A DNA stretch of 64,000 bases from Microbacterium sp. CGR2. GTDB lineage: Bacteria > Actinomycetota > Actinomycetes > Actinomycetales > Microbacteriaceae. This document shows positions 8,727-17,424 of the stretch, piece after piece. Numbering within the stretch: position 1 is the stretch's first letter; each line of letters starts with the position of its first letter. A program made the translations under genes and the position numbers. The stretch covers positions 186,001 to 250,000 of the forward strand of contig NZ_RBHX01000002.1 in the NCBI RefSeq assembly GCF_003626735.1, given 5' to 3'. Under the pieces are notes generated by a model. That model saw only the letters and a program-made list of their open reading frames with translations. It did no database searches and was not told where the DNA came from.

Positions 8727-9848
8727 TCAGCTCTGGCGGATCGAACTCTCGCGAAGCAGGATCTGCAGCGGCAGTCGCACGATGGTGGGCTCAGCGCCGG
8801 GTTGCTCCAAGCGGCGCGCGAGGACCTGGACGGCCGCACGACCCAGGTCGATCATCGGCTGTCGGATCGTCGTCAGGGGCGGCCGCGAGAGCGCTGCCGC
8901 CTCGATGCCGTCGAATCCCGTCACGAGCACGTCTTCGGGCACGCGGACACCACTGGTGCGGAACACATCGAGCGCACCCAGAGCCATCTGGTCATTCGCG
9001 GCGATCAGCCCGTCCGGGAGCCCCGACGCCATCAGTTCCTCGGCCGCACGCCGCCCCGACGCGCGGGTGAAGTCGCCATGGACGACGGTCACCTCATCCA
9101 TCGGAATCCCCGCCTCCTGGACAGCGGTGGCGAACCCGTCCCGGCGCTGGATGCCGTCGGGCGAATCGGGTGGGCCGGCGAGGAAGGCGAGCCGCTCCCC
9201 CTGCACCTGCGACAGGACGTGACGGGTCAGCTCGGCCATGGCCTCCGCGTTGCTGACCGTGACATGGTCGTAGTGGTCTCCTCGGGGTGGCCCCGAGAGG
9301 ACGACGACCGGGATGCGACGCGCCAGTCGAGCCAGCACGTCGTCGGGCACGCTGCTGGCGAGAACCATGAGCCCGTCGACGCGACCCGCCATGTCGCGCA
9401 CGGTCGAGCGGTCGGGGTCGTCCCGGCCGACGCCGACCATGAGCACGAAGCCCTGCTTCCACGCTTCCAGTTCGGCACCACGGAGCACCTCGTCGAGGAA
9501 GAGCATCGTCGGGTGCGCACCGTCGGGCGTGGCGGCGTCAGGTTCCGCGCCGTCACGGATCACTGTGTACGGAGGGACGGCAGCGCCGACATCCGCGAGC
9601 ACGTCCAGATTCGGCGCCTCGTCGGCCGCATCGAATCCGGGAAAGTAGAGCCCGAGCACGCCGGTGCGCCGCTCCGCCAGTCCTCGCGCGCTGCCACTGG
9701 GCACGTATCCCAGTGCCGAGACGGCGTCCAGCACCCGCTCGCGGGTCACCGGACGCACGGCCTCCGGCGAGCGCAGGACGCGGGAGACCGTGGCGATCGA
9801 GACGCCGGCGCGGTCGGCGACGTCGTACACCGTCGCTGCCTTGCCCAT
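8727..9848 (-). CDS. LacI-family transcriptional regulator
   Basis: DNA-binding repressor of 373 residues. The LacI helix-turn-helix is at the N-terminus (VYDVADRAGVSIATVSRVLR), followed by the YVPSGSARGLAERRTG hinge and a periplasmic-binding-protein-like sensor ending RLEQPGAEPTIVRLPLQILLRES. The ATG at 9848 is chosen because the HTH begins seven residues later and GGAAGG lies upstream; the longer reading upstream has no family match. Same strand and directly upstream of the ABC/GH1 operon, whose promoter contains a matching palindrome. It probably responds to the imported sugar. Confidence 0.95.
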   Translation of the reverse strand: MGKAATVYDVADRAGVSIATVSRVLRSPEAVRPVTRERVLDAVSALGYVPSGSARGLAERRTGVLGLYFPGFDAADEAPNLDVLADVGAAVPPYTVIRDGAEPDAATPDGAHPTMLFLDEVLRGAELEAWKQGFVLMVGVGRDDPDRSTVRDMAGRVDGLMVLASSVPDDVLARLARRIPVVVLSGPPRGDHYDHVTVSNAEAMAELTRHVLSQVQGERLAFLAGPPDSPDGIQRRDGFATAVQEAGIPMDEVTVVHGDFTRASGRRAAEELMASGLPDGLIAANDQMALGALDVFRTSGVRVPEDVLVTGFDGIEAAALSRPPLTTIRQPMIDLGRAAVQVLARRLEQPGAEPTIVRLPLQILLRESSIRQS

Positions 9849-9897
9849 GATCGCGTCTTCCTTCCCTGCCACCGTGCCAGGGTACCCGGCGGCGCCG

Positions 9898-10527
9898 TCA
9901 GTTCCGGCGCGCGACGAGAGCGCCGTGTGGCCGTGCGCTGGGCTCCCCCGCACGCCGTCTCCGCTCTTCGCGGGACGTGACCTCGAAGCCGGCATCCGCC
10001 AGCAGTTCGGCGAGAGCATCCGCAGACCAGTAATAGGCGGTCGTGACCTGATGGTCGAACGGCTCGCGAGGCCGACCCTCGAAGAAGCCGAGCAGCAGAG
10101 CGCCTTCGGGCGTGAGGACGCGCGCGAACTCGGTGAGCACGGCGGGGACGTCGGCGGGACGCGTGTGGATCAGCGAATACCAGGCGAGGATGCCGCCGAC
10201 TGACGCATCCTCGAACGGAAGTTCTCGGAAGGAGACCTGCTCGAAGCGCAGTTCGGGATGGGTCCGGCGTGCCGAGCGGACGAACTCTCCCGAGATGTCG
10301 ACGCCGACGACCTCGCGGTGATCGCCGCTCAGAAACCCTGTCCAATGCCCTGGGCCGCACCCGGCATCCAGCAGCAGCCCCGGTGTCTCATCCCGCCAGC
10401 GCCGGATCGTCTCGCGGTCCCGTTCGTCCATCTGGTCGACGCTTCCCAAGAGCTGGACGTACTCGGCTGCCCTGGCGTCGTACGCGCCCGCGATGGCGGC
10501 GTCGGATTCCCCGGGCGCCGGACTCAT
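9898..10527 (-). CDS. class I SAM-dependent methyltransferase
   Basis: A 209-residue Rossmann methyltransferase of the UbiE/Methyltransf_11 type. Motif I is LLLDAGCGPGHWTGFL, the acidic ribose-binding residue is in VVGVDISGEFV, and PEGALLLGFFEGRP is a post-motif. The substrate cannot be read from the sequence. The ATG overlaps the rsmI stop as ATGA, so it is translated from the rsmI message. It ends 49 bp before the lacI-family start. Confidence 0.87.
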   Translation of the reverse strand: MSPAPGESDAAIAGAYDARAAEYVQLLGSVDQMDERDRETIRRWRDETPGLLLDAGCGPGHWTGFLSGDHREVVGVDISGEFVRSARRTHPELRFEQVSFRELPFEDASVGGILAWYSLIHTRPADVPAVLTEFARVLTPEGALLLGFFEGRPREPFDHQVTTAYYWSADALAELLADAGFEVTSREERRRRAGEPSARPHGALVARRN

Positions 10528-11345
10528 CGCGTGCGGGCCGCGAGCGCGGCCTGATACAGATCCCGCGACGAGAGCCCGGTGAGCGCGGCGACCTCGGACG
10601 CGGCATCCTTCAGGCGGATGCCGTCGGCGACGAGCTGCTGCACCTGAGCCAGTGCGTCGTCGGGCGAAGCATCCCGGCGGCTCGCCCCCTCGACCACGAC
10701 AACGATCTCGCCCTTGACGCCACCCTCGGCCCAGGCCACGAGTTCGGATGCCGTACCCCGCCGTACTTCCTCATAGAACTTCGTGAGCTCCCGGCAGACC
10801 GCGATCCGCCGTTCGTCGCCGAACGCAGCACCCATGTCTGCGAGCGCACTCGCCAGGCGGGCGGGCGACTCGAAGAAGACCATGGTGCGAGGCTCCGCGG
10901 CCAGCGCCCTGAGCGTCGACCGCCGTTCGCCGGGCTTGCGCGGAAGGAATCCCTCGAACGTGAAACGGTCGGTGGGGAGCCCGGAGATGGCGAGCGCCAT
11001 GAGCACCGCGCTCGGGCCGGGGATCGCCGTCACTGTGACCCCCTGCGTCACGGCTTCGGCCACCAGGGCGTAGCCCGGATCGCTGACCGTCGGCATGCCG
11101 GCATCGCTCATCACCACCACGTCGGAACCGGCCGCGAGAGCGGCGAGCTCCGCCGCCTTCTGCTTCTCGTTGTGGTCGTGCAGCGCGATCAGTCGCGGCC
11201 GGTTGTCGATCTGCAGCGCCTTCAGCAGCCGCTGGGTGGTCCGTGTGTCCTCCGCGACGATCGTCTCCGCGTTCTCGAGCACCTCGACGAGGCGGCGCGA
11301 GACATCGCCGAGATTACCGATCGGAGTGGCAGCGAGGATGATCAC
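10524..11345 (-). CDS. rsmI: 16S rRNA 2'-O-ribose C1402 methyltransferase
   Basis: Methylates the 2'-OH of C1402 in the 16S rRNA decoding centre. The 273-residue TP-methylase protein starts IILAATPIGNLGDVSRR after its initiator and has EDTRTTQRLLK and the SDAGMPTVSDPGY motif, all characteristic of RsmI. The GTG at 11345 is preferred over longer in-frame readings because the family begins exactly here and TATGCT lies 6 nt upstream (leaderless). Divergent from pmt across 35 bp, an arrangement also found in mycobacteria. Confidence 0.96.
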   Translation of the reverse strand: MIILAATPIGNLGDVSRRLVEVLENAETIVAEDTRTTQRLLKALQIDNRPRLIALHDHNEKQKAAELAALAAGSDVVVMSDAGMPTVSDPGYALVAEAVTQGVTVTAIPGPSAVLMALAISGLPTDRFTFEGFLPRKPGERRSTLRALAAEPRTMVFFESPARLASALADMGAAFGDERRIAVCRELTKFYEEVRRGTASELVAWAEGGVKGEIVVVVEGASRRDASPDDALAQVQQLVADGIRLKDAASEVAALTGLSSRDLYQAALAARTR

Positions 11346-11351
11346 CCGCTC

Positions 11352-11357
11352 AGCATA
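11352..11357 (-). promoter_or_regulatory. -10 element of leaderless rsmI promoter
   Basis: TATGCT on the minus strand, 6 nt before the rsmI GTG; it faces the pmt -10 element in the same 35-bp gap. Confidence 0.5.
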
Positions 11358-11368
11358 GGCGCGTTGTC

Positions 11369-11374
11369 TAGGCT
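11369..11374 (+). promoter_or_regulatory. -10 element of leaderless pmt promoter
   Basis: TAGGCT, 6 nt before the pmt GTG at 11381. With the rsmI element it makes a compact divergent leaderless promoter pair. Confidence 0.5.
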
Positions 11375-11380
11375 GGACCG

Positions 11381-12934
11381 GTGACCGCGCCCGTGCCTCT
11401 GCTGCCAGACCCCGAGGAGCGGCTGACACGCTACGGGCAGCTGCGCGACCGGCTGCTGCAGAGCCCGGACTGGGGCCGCGCGATCGGCTGGCTCGCGCCC
11501 CTGCTCGTCACGACCGTCGCCGCGCTCCTGCGGCTGGTGAACCTCGGCCACCCGCATCAGCTCGCCTTCGATGAGACCTACTACGTCAAAGACGCCTGGT
11601 CGCTGTGGACTCTCGGCTACGAGGGAACCTGGGGCGAAGGTGCCAACGAGGCCTTCCTCACCCTGCAGGAGCTGCCGCTGTCCGACACGGGCGCGTTCGT
11701 GGTGCACCCGCCGCTGGGCAAGTGGCTGATCGCGCTGGGGATGGCGATCGGCGGACCCGACAACAGCGCCGGCTGGCGGCTGGCGACCGCCCTGCTTGGT
11801 GCGGGCTCGGTTCTGCTGGTCTACCTGATCGCCCGCCGTCTCACCGGCTCCGTCGTCGTCGCGACCGTGGCCGGCACGCTGCTCGCCATCGACGGGCTGA
11901 GCATCGTGATGAGCCGTATCGCCCTGCTCGACGGCATCCTGACCTTCTTCATCCTCCTCGGGCTGATGTTCGTCCTCATCGACCGGCAGCGCACCATCCC
12001 ACTGCTGGAGAAGCGCGACCCGGAGGCGCCCGACCCGTTCTGGGGACCGGTGCTGTGGCGCCGTCCGTGGCTGATCGCAGCGGGAGCGGCGCTGGGCGCG
12101 GCATCCGCCGTGAAGTGGTCAGGGCTCTACGCGCTCGCCGGCCTCGGACTGTACGTCGTGGTCACCGACGCGCTCGCACGACGCCGCGGCGGGGTCGTGC
12201 TCTGGCCCACCTCGGCCGCGTTCCGTCAGGGACCGGTTTCCTTCGTCCTGGTCGTCTTCCCCGCGCTCGCCGTCTACCTGATCAGCTGGACCGGCTGGCT
12301 CGTCACCGCCGGTGGGTATGACCGGCAGAGCGACGCCAACCCCCTGGTCGCGCTGTGGGAATACCACCGGTCGATACTCGGCTTCCACGTCGGGCTCAGC
12401 AGCGGACACTCCTATGCGAGCCCCGCATGGCAGTGGCCGCTCCTCCTTCGCCCGACGGCGGTGTGGGTGGGCGAGGACTCCACCGGCTGCGGCACCGATC
12501 ACTGCATCGCCGTCATCTCCGCCGTGCCCAACCCGCTCATCTGGTACGGGGGTGTCGCGGCATCGGTGTACCTGATCTATCGGCTCGTGCGCGGGTGGAT
12601 CACCCGTCAGCCGGTCGCGCCCGCACTCAGCGTCGCGCTGGTCGGACTCGCCGTCACCTACCTGCCTTGGCTGATGTTTCCCGAGCGCACGATCTTCCAG
12701 TTCTACACGGTGGTGATGATGCCGTTCCTCGTCCTCGCGCTGACGATGACGCTGCGCATCATCGCCGGCCGCCGGGAGGATCCCCTCTCCCGGCGACAAG
12801 CCGGGGAGCGGACGGTGGTCGTCTTCCTGGTGTTCGTCGTGCTGGTCTCAGCCTTCTTCTACCCGCTGTGGACGGGCATGAGCGTGCCGTACGACTTCTG
12901 GCTCCTGCACAACTGGCTACCGGGCTGGGTGTGA
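11381..12934 (+). CDS. pmt: protein O-mannosyltransferase (GT39 family)
   Basis: Transfers mannose from polyprenyl-phosphate-mannose to exported proteins at the membrane. The 517-residue protein has about ten or more hydrophobic helices and the family motif FDETYYVKDAWSL in the first external loop, whose acidic residues are catalytic in PMTs. VHPPLGKWLIALG and the DGLSIVMSRIALLDG loop follow. GTG start. Its 3' end overlaps the convergent amino-acid permease gene by 18 bp. The rsmI-pmt pairing matches other actinobacteria and supports the assignment. Confidence 0.94.
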   Translation: MTAPVPLLPDPEERLTRYGQLRDRLLQSPDWGRAIGWLAPLLVTTVAALLRLVNLGHPHQLAFDETYYVKDAWSLWTLGYEGTWGEGANEAFLTLQELPLSDTGAFVVHPPLGKWLIALGMAIGGPDNSAGWRLATALLGAGSVLLVYLIARRLTGSVVVATVAGTLLAIDGLSIVMSRIALLDGILTFFILLGLMFVLIDRQRTIPLLEKRDPEAPDPFWGPVLWRRPWLIAAGAALGAASAVKWSGLYALAGLGLYVVVTDALARRRGGVVLWPTSAAFRQGPVSFVLVVFPALAVYLISWTGWLVTAGGYDRQSDANPLVALWEYHRSILGFHVGLSSGHSYASPAWQWPLLLRPTAVWVGEDSTGCGTDHCIAVISAVPNPLIWYGGVAASVYLIYRLVRGWITRQPVAPALSVALVGLAVTYLPWLMFPERTIFQFYTVVMMPFLVLALTMTLRIIAGRREDPLSRRQAGERTVVVFLVFVVLVSAFFYPLWTGMSVPYDFWLLHNWLPGWV

Positions 12935-14281
12935 CGCAGTCGCCCTGGCGACGATCAGAAGCGCGCCCGTCAGCGCGACGGTGAGCACCAGCTGGAGCCG
13001 AGCGGCAGGGTCGAGCATCGCGAGGGCGATCACCCCGGCCAGCAGCGCGAGGCAGAGCCACGACAGCCACGGGAACCCCCACATGCGCATCGGCATCGGG
13101 AGCCCTGCGCGATCCGCGCGCCGTCGCAGGATGATCTGCGAGACGGCGGTCGCAGTCCAGATGACCAGCAGCGTCGACCCGACGACGTTGAGCAGAGCCG
13201 GCAGGACGACGTCCGGAAAGGCCCAGTTGAGACCCACGGTCACGAACCCGAACGCGACGGATGCGAGGACCGCGACGGTAGGCACCCCGTCACGGTTCGT
13301 GCGGGTCGCGACCTGCGGCGCAAGACCTCGCTCCCCCAGCGAATAGGCCATGCGGGAGGCCCCGTAGATGGTGGCGTTCATCGCGGACAGCAGCGCGATC
13401 ACCACGATGAGGTCCATGACCAGCCCCGCGCCCGGCACGTTCAGCGTGGCGAGCACGGCTGAGAAGGGCCCCTCGCTCACCGCGGGGTCGTTCCACGGGA
13501 GGACGGCGACGATGACGAAGATGGATCCGATGTAGAAGACGAGGATGCGCACGAGCACCTCGCGGACGATCCGCCGGATATTGCGGGCGGGATCGTCCGA
13601 CTCGGCGGCCGCGATCGCGACGACCTCGGTGCCTCCGAACGCGAACACCACGATGAGCAGTGCGGCAGCGATCCCGGTGATGCCGCTCGGGGCGAAGCCG
13701 CCGTTGACCGTGAGGTTCGCGACGCCGGTGGCTGGCACCCCCGGGATCAGCCCGAGGATCGCGCCCGCACCCACCACCAGGAACGCGATGATGGCCGCGA
13801 CCTTGATCGCCGCGAACCAGAACTCGAACCGGCCGTAGTTGCGCACCCCGAAGAGGTTGACCGCGGTGAGAGTCACCATGAACACGAGCACCCACACCCA
13901 CGCGGGGACCCCGGGAACACGGTTCGACACGATCCCCGCCGCTCCGGTCGCCTCCGCGGCGATCACGACCACCAGCTGGATCCAGTACAACCACCCGACC
14001 GCGCTTCCGGCACTGCGCCCCAGCGCGTCTTGGGCGTACGAGCTGAACGCGCCGGAACTCGGCCGCGCGGCCACCATCTCGGCGAGCATCGCCATCACGA
14101 GGATCACGATGCCGCCGGCGACGAGGTAGGAGATCAGCACCGCGGGACCGGCGAGGCCGATCGCCTGCCCCGAGCCCACGAACAGGCCGGCACCGATGGC
14201 GCTGCCCAACCCCATCATGGAGATCTGACGACGGGTGAGCCCGGGGTGCAACCCCTGAGACGGGGTGGCGACTTCGGTCAT
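12917..14281 (-). CDS. amino acid permease, APC superfamily
   Basis: Proton-coupled amino-acid transporter of 454 residues with about twelve membrane helices. The N-terminus [22 protein letters not shown] is the APC helix-1 unwound GxG substrate site. It is followed by the conserved [16 protein letters not shown] and the [19 protein letters not shown] segment. It most resembles the GABA permease/AAT branch, but the substrate is unknown. The start ATG overlaps the stop of the upstream YyaL-like gene (ATGA). The 3' end overlaps pmt by 18 bp on the opposite strand. Confidence 0.93.
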   Translation of the reverse strand: MTEVATPSQGLHPGLTRRQISMMGLGSAIGAGLFVGSGQAIGLAGPAVLISYLVAGGIVILVMAMLAEMVAARPSSGAFSSYAQDALGRSAGSAVGWLYWIQLVVVIAAEATGAAGIVSNRVPGVPAWVWVLVFMVTLTAVNLFGVRNYGRFEFWFAAIKVAAIIAFLVVGAGAILGLIPGVPATGVANLTVNGGFAPSGITGIAAALLIVVFAFGGTEVVAIAAAESDDPARNIRRIVREVLVRILVFYIGSIFVIVAVLPWNDPAVSEGPFSAVLATLNVPGAGLVMDLIVVIALLSAMNATIYGASRMAYSLGERGLAPQVATRTNRDGVPTVAVLASVAFGFVTVGLNWAFPDVVLPALLNVVGSTLLVIWTATAVSQIILRRRADRAGLPMPMRMWGFPWLSWLCLALLAGVIALAMLDPAARLQLVLTVALTGALLIVARATASHPAR

Positions 14282-16095
14282 GCGGGCGACTCCGTGGTTC
14301 GTTCGAGGGGCAGGTCCGCCGGGTCGCTCACCGGCAGCCGGCAGACGAAGGCGCGGCAGTCGAAGGCGCGCTCCGGCGCATCGGCTTTGCCGTGGAAAAG
14401 GTCGAAGTCGGCGTCGCTGAAGGCCTGCGCCTGCGCGGGGGAAACCACGGCGACGACATCGGCGTCCGCCCGCCGTCCGACTCGTGCCAGCTCCCCGTCG
14501 CGGTCATCCGTGACGATCACGACCTGGCGGGGAGGCAGCGCCAGGCCGGCTGCCACCCGCAGAAGGCTGCCGTGAGCGAAAGGCTGCTCCAGCGACCGGG
14601 CGGCGAGCGTCCGCACCGTGGAGGCCGCCGCTTCCCGGTACCGCTCCCCCGCCCCGAGCCGCCACGCCGACAGTGCTGCCGAGGCGATCGCCGCCGCATC
14701 CGAGGGCAGGTCCCCGTCGGTGTGATCCGGTGAGGCCGCGATCCCCCTGGTTGCAAGCAGCGGGTCGCCGACCACACCGTCGAGCGCCTCGTCGAGCATC
14801 TCCCGCGCCGTCACCGCCCAGGAGAACTCTCCGGTGGCCGTGGCGAGCGCGAACAGCCCCTCGGCGAAGAGGCCGAGATCCGCGCCTGTCGCGACCGCGG
14901 CCGAGGCCTCGCCGTCGAGCGATGCCCGCACCAGCGCACCGCGGGCGTCGCGGTTCACGCGCAGCACATGGGTGGCGGCCGCCGCGGCCGCGTCGATCAG
15001 AGACGCCTCACCGAGAGCCGTACCCGCGCGGGAGAGAGCCGCGATCGCGAGGCCGTTCCATCCCGTGATGACCTTGCCGTCGACCGCCGGCGGCTCCAGC
15101 GCAGCACGCTCGGACACCGGGCGAAGGTAGTAGCCGCCCTCGCTCCGGACCCCGTCGATCCACGACTCCGAGTCCTGCGCCGCGCCGAAGCCTCCGCCGT
15201 CGCGGGTGAGCGTGGTGCGCAGGAAATCGGCGACCCCGCGCGCCGCCGCCTCATCGCCCGCGTCGAGCGCGACCTCGAGCAGCTGGGCGTTGTCCGTCAG
15301 CATCCGCTCGTAGTGCGGGACCGTCCAGTCGCGTCGGGTCGCATAGCGGAAGAACCCGCCATCCTCGTCGTGGAGCTCCGACGACACCATCGCGGCGAGC
15401 GCGCGGACAGCGGATGCCGCAGCCTCCGGCGCGTGCTCGCGCACCAGCGGATCCTGCAGGAACCGCAATGTCGTCCCCACCGGGAACTTGGGAGCTGCGC
15501 CGTATCCCCCGTAGACACGGTCCTCCCGCGCCGCGACGGCTTCAGCGGCGGCCGCGATCGCTCGAACGTCCGGCAGGTCGGTGGGCGCGGATTCGGCCGC
15601 GCGCGCGAGCGCGTCGGTGACCGCATCCGCCGACTCCTCGGCCTGTGCACGCCGCAGCGTCCATGCCTCGCGCACAGCGGCGAGCACGTCGCGGAACGAG
15701 GGCATCGACTGTCGGGGCTCGGGAGGCCAATAGGTGCCGGCGTAGAACGCCTTTCCCTCGGGTGTGGCGAACACCGTGAGCGGCCAACCCAGATTCTGCG
15801 TGAACGCGGATGCCGCCGCCATGTACGCGCCGTCGACGTCGGGATGCTCCTCCCGGTCGATCTTGACCGACACGAAGCCCTCGTTCATCAACTCCGCGAC
15901 CTCGGGGTCGGCGAAGGACTCCCGCGCCATCACGTGACACCAATGGCAGGTCGAGTACCCGATCGAGATCAGCAGCGGGACGTCCCGCCGACGCGCCTCA
16001 TCGAACGCGGCCTCGCTCCACGGGAACCAGTCCACGGGGTTGTCGGCGTGCGCCCGCAGGTACGGGCTGAGGGTGTCGGCGAGCCGGTTTGTCAT
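14278..16095 (-). CDS. YyaL/SPATA20-like thioredoxin-domain protein (DUF255)
   Basis: The 605-residue protein has an N-terminal thioredoxin-like DUF255 domain beginning [21 protein letters not shown], with a CHWC redox motif at residues 50-53 and [13 protein letters not shown]. An alpha/alpha six-hairpin barrel follows, as in sugar isomerases/GH76. Bacterial YyaL and vertebrate SPATA20 share this layout, but the reaction is not established. TAGCGT 6 nt before the ATG suggests a leaderless transcript. Translationally coupled (ATGA) to the amino-acid permease downstream. Confidence 0.93.
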   Translation of the reverse strand: MTNRLADTLSPYLRAHADNPVDWFPWSEAAFDEARRRDVPLLISIGYSTCHWCHVMARESFADPEVAELMNEGFVSVKIDREEHPDVDGAYMAAASAFTQNLGWPLTVFATPEGKAFYAGTYWPPEPRQSMPSFRDVLAAVREAWTLRRAQAEESADAVTDALARAAESAPTDLPDVRAIAAAAEAVAAREDRVYGGYGAAPKFPVGTTLRFLQDPLVREHAPEAAASAVRALAAMVSSELHDEDGGFFRYATRRDWTVPHYERMLTDNAQLLEVALDAGDEAAARGVADFLRTTLTRDGGGFGAAQDSESWIDGVRSEGGYYLRPVSERAALEPPAVDGKVITGWNGLAIAALSRAGTALGEASLIDAAAAAATHVLRVNRDARGALVRASLDGEASAAVATGADLGLFAEGLFALATATGEFSWAVTAREMLDEALDGVVGDPLLATRGIAASPDHTDGDLPSDAAAIASAALSAWRLGAGERYREAAASTVRTLAARSLEQPFAHGSLLRVAAGLALPPRQVVIVTDDRDGELARVGRRADADVVAVVSPAQAQAFSDADFDLFHGKADAPERAFDCRAFVCRLPVSDPADLPLERTTESPA

Positions 16096-16101
16096 GCGCT
16101 C

Positions 16102-16107
16102 ACGCTA
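16102..16107 (-). promoter_or_regulatory. -10 element of leaderless promoter, YyaL-like gene
   Basis: TAGCGT on the minus strand, 6 nt before the ATG at 16095. Confidence 0.5.
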
Positions 16108-16129
16108 CGCCGAAGGGCGACGATCCGCC

Positions 16130-16978
<849 letters not shown>

Positions 16979-17112
16979 TGACCGCGTCGACGACCGAGGC
17001 GTCGGACAGCACCACTCCGTTCGTTCGCGTCACCACTCAAGACGGGCCCGCGTGCACTCAAAGCCAGCCGTGTCGCTCGGTCACGCACACGTGATCGGAA
17101 ACAATCCCGTGA

Positions 17113-17118
17113 GGGAGG
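17113..17118 (+). promoter_or_regulatory. strong ribosome-binding site deciding the start of the small membrane protein
   Basis: GGGAGG, 5 nt before the ATG at 17124. It fixes the start at this ATG rather than upstream in the frame. Confidence 0.7.
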
Positions 17119-17123
17119 TCGAC

Positions 17124-17381
17124 ATGGGTAAAGGGATAAGAAAGCGCGTCAGGTGGTTGCGGGAGCGGCTGCAGCAGCGACTGCACCGGCTGGTCGCCGG
17201 CGCGGTGCTTGCCGTCGCCGTACTCCTCGGCCTGCTGATATTCGGGGTGAGCGTGGAATCCGCAGCCCTTACTTTCGCCGCCGGAGCCGGCATCGCGGTG
17301 GTCGGGATCGCCTGGGGCATCGGATACGCGACCATCTCGCTGCAGCGGCTTCGACTCAAGAAGGTCACGGACGACTCCTGA
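17124..17381 (+). CDS. small two-helix membrane protein of unknown function
   Basis: I do not recognise this 85-residue protein. A basic, amphipathic N-terminus (KGIRKRVRWLRERLQQRLHR) is followed by two hydrophobic helices (about 28-47 and 52-72) joined by a short SVESA loop, and a basic tail RLRLKKVTDDS. The ATG at 17124 has a strong GAGGGAGG ribosome-binding site 5 nt upstream, which marks it as a real gene; the longer in-frame reading upstream lacks support. It lies 43 bp before hrpA. Confidence 0.72.
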   Translation: MGKGIRKRVRWLRERLQQRLHRLVAGAVLAVAVLLGLLIFGVSVESAALTFAAGAGIAVVGIAWGIGYATISLQRLRLKKVTDDS

Positions 17382-17424
17382 CCGACGTCAGCCTCGACCG
17401 CTGATCGGCATACGATGGAGGGCT

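Noticed and set aside
12917..12934. A frameshift at the pmt/permease junction
   Set aside because: Both proteins have normal family lengths and ends; an 18-bp convergent overlap is sufficient.
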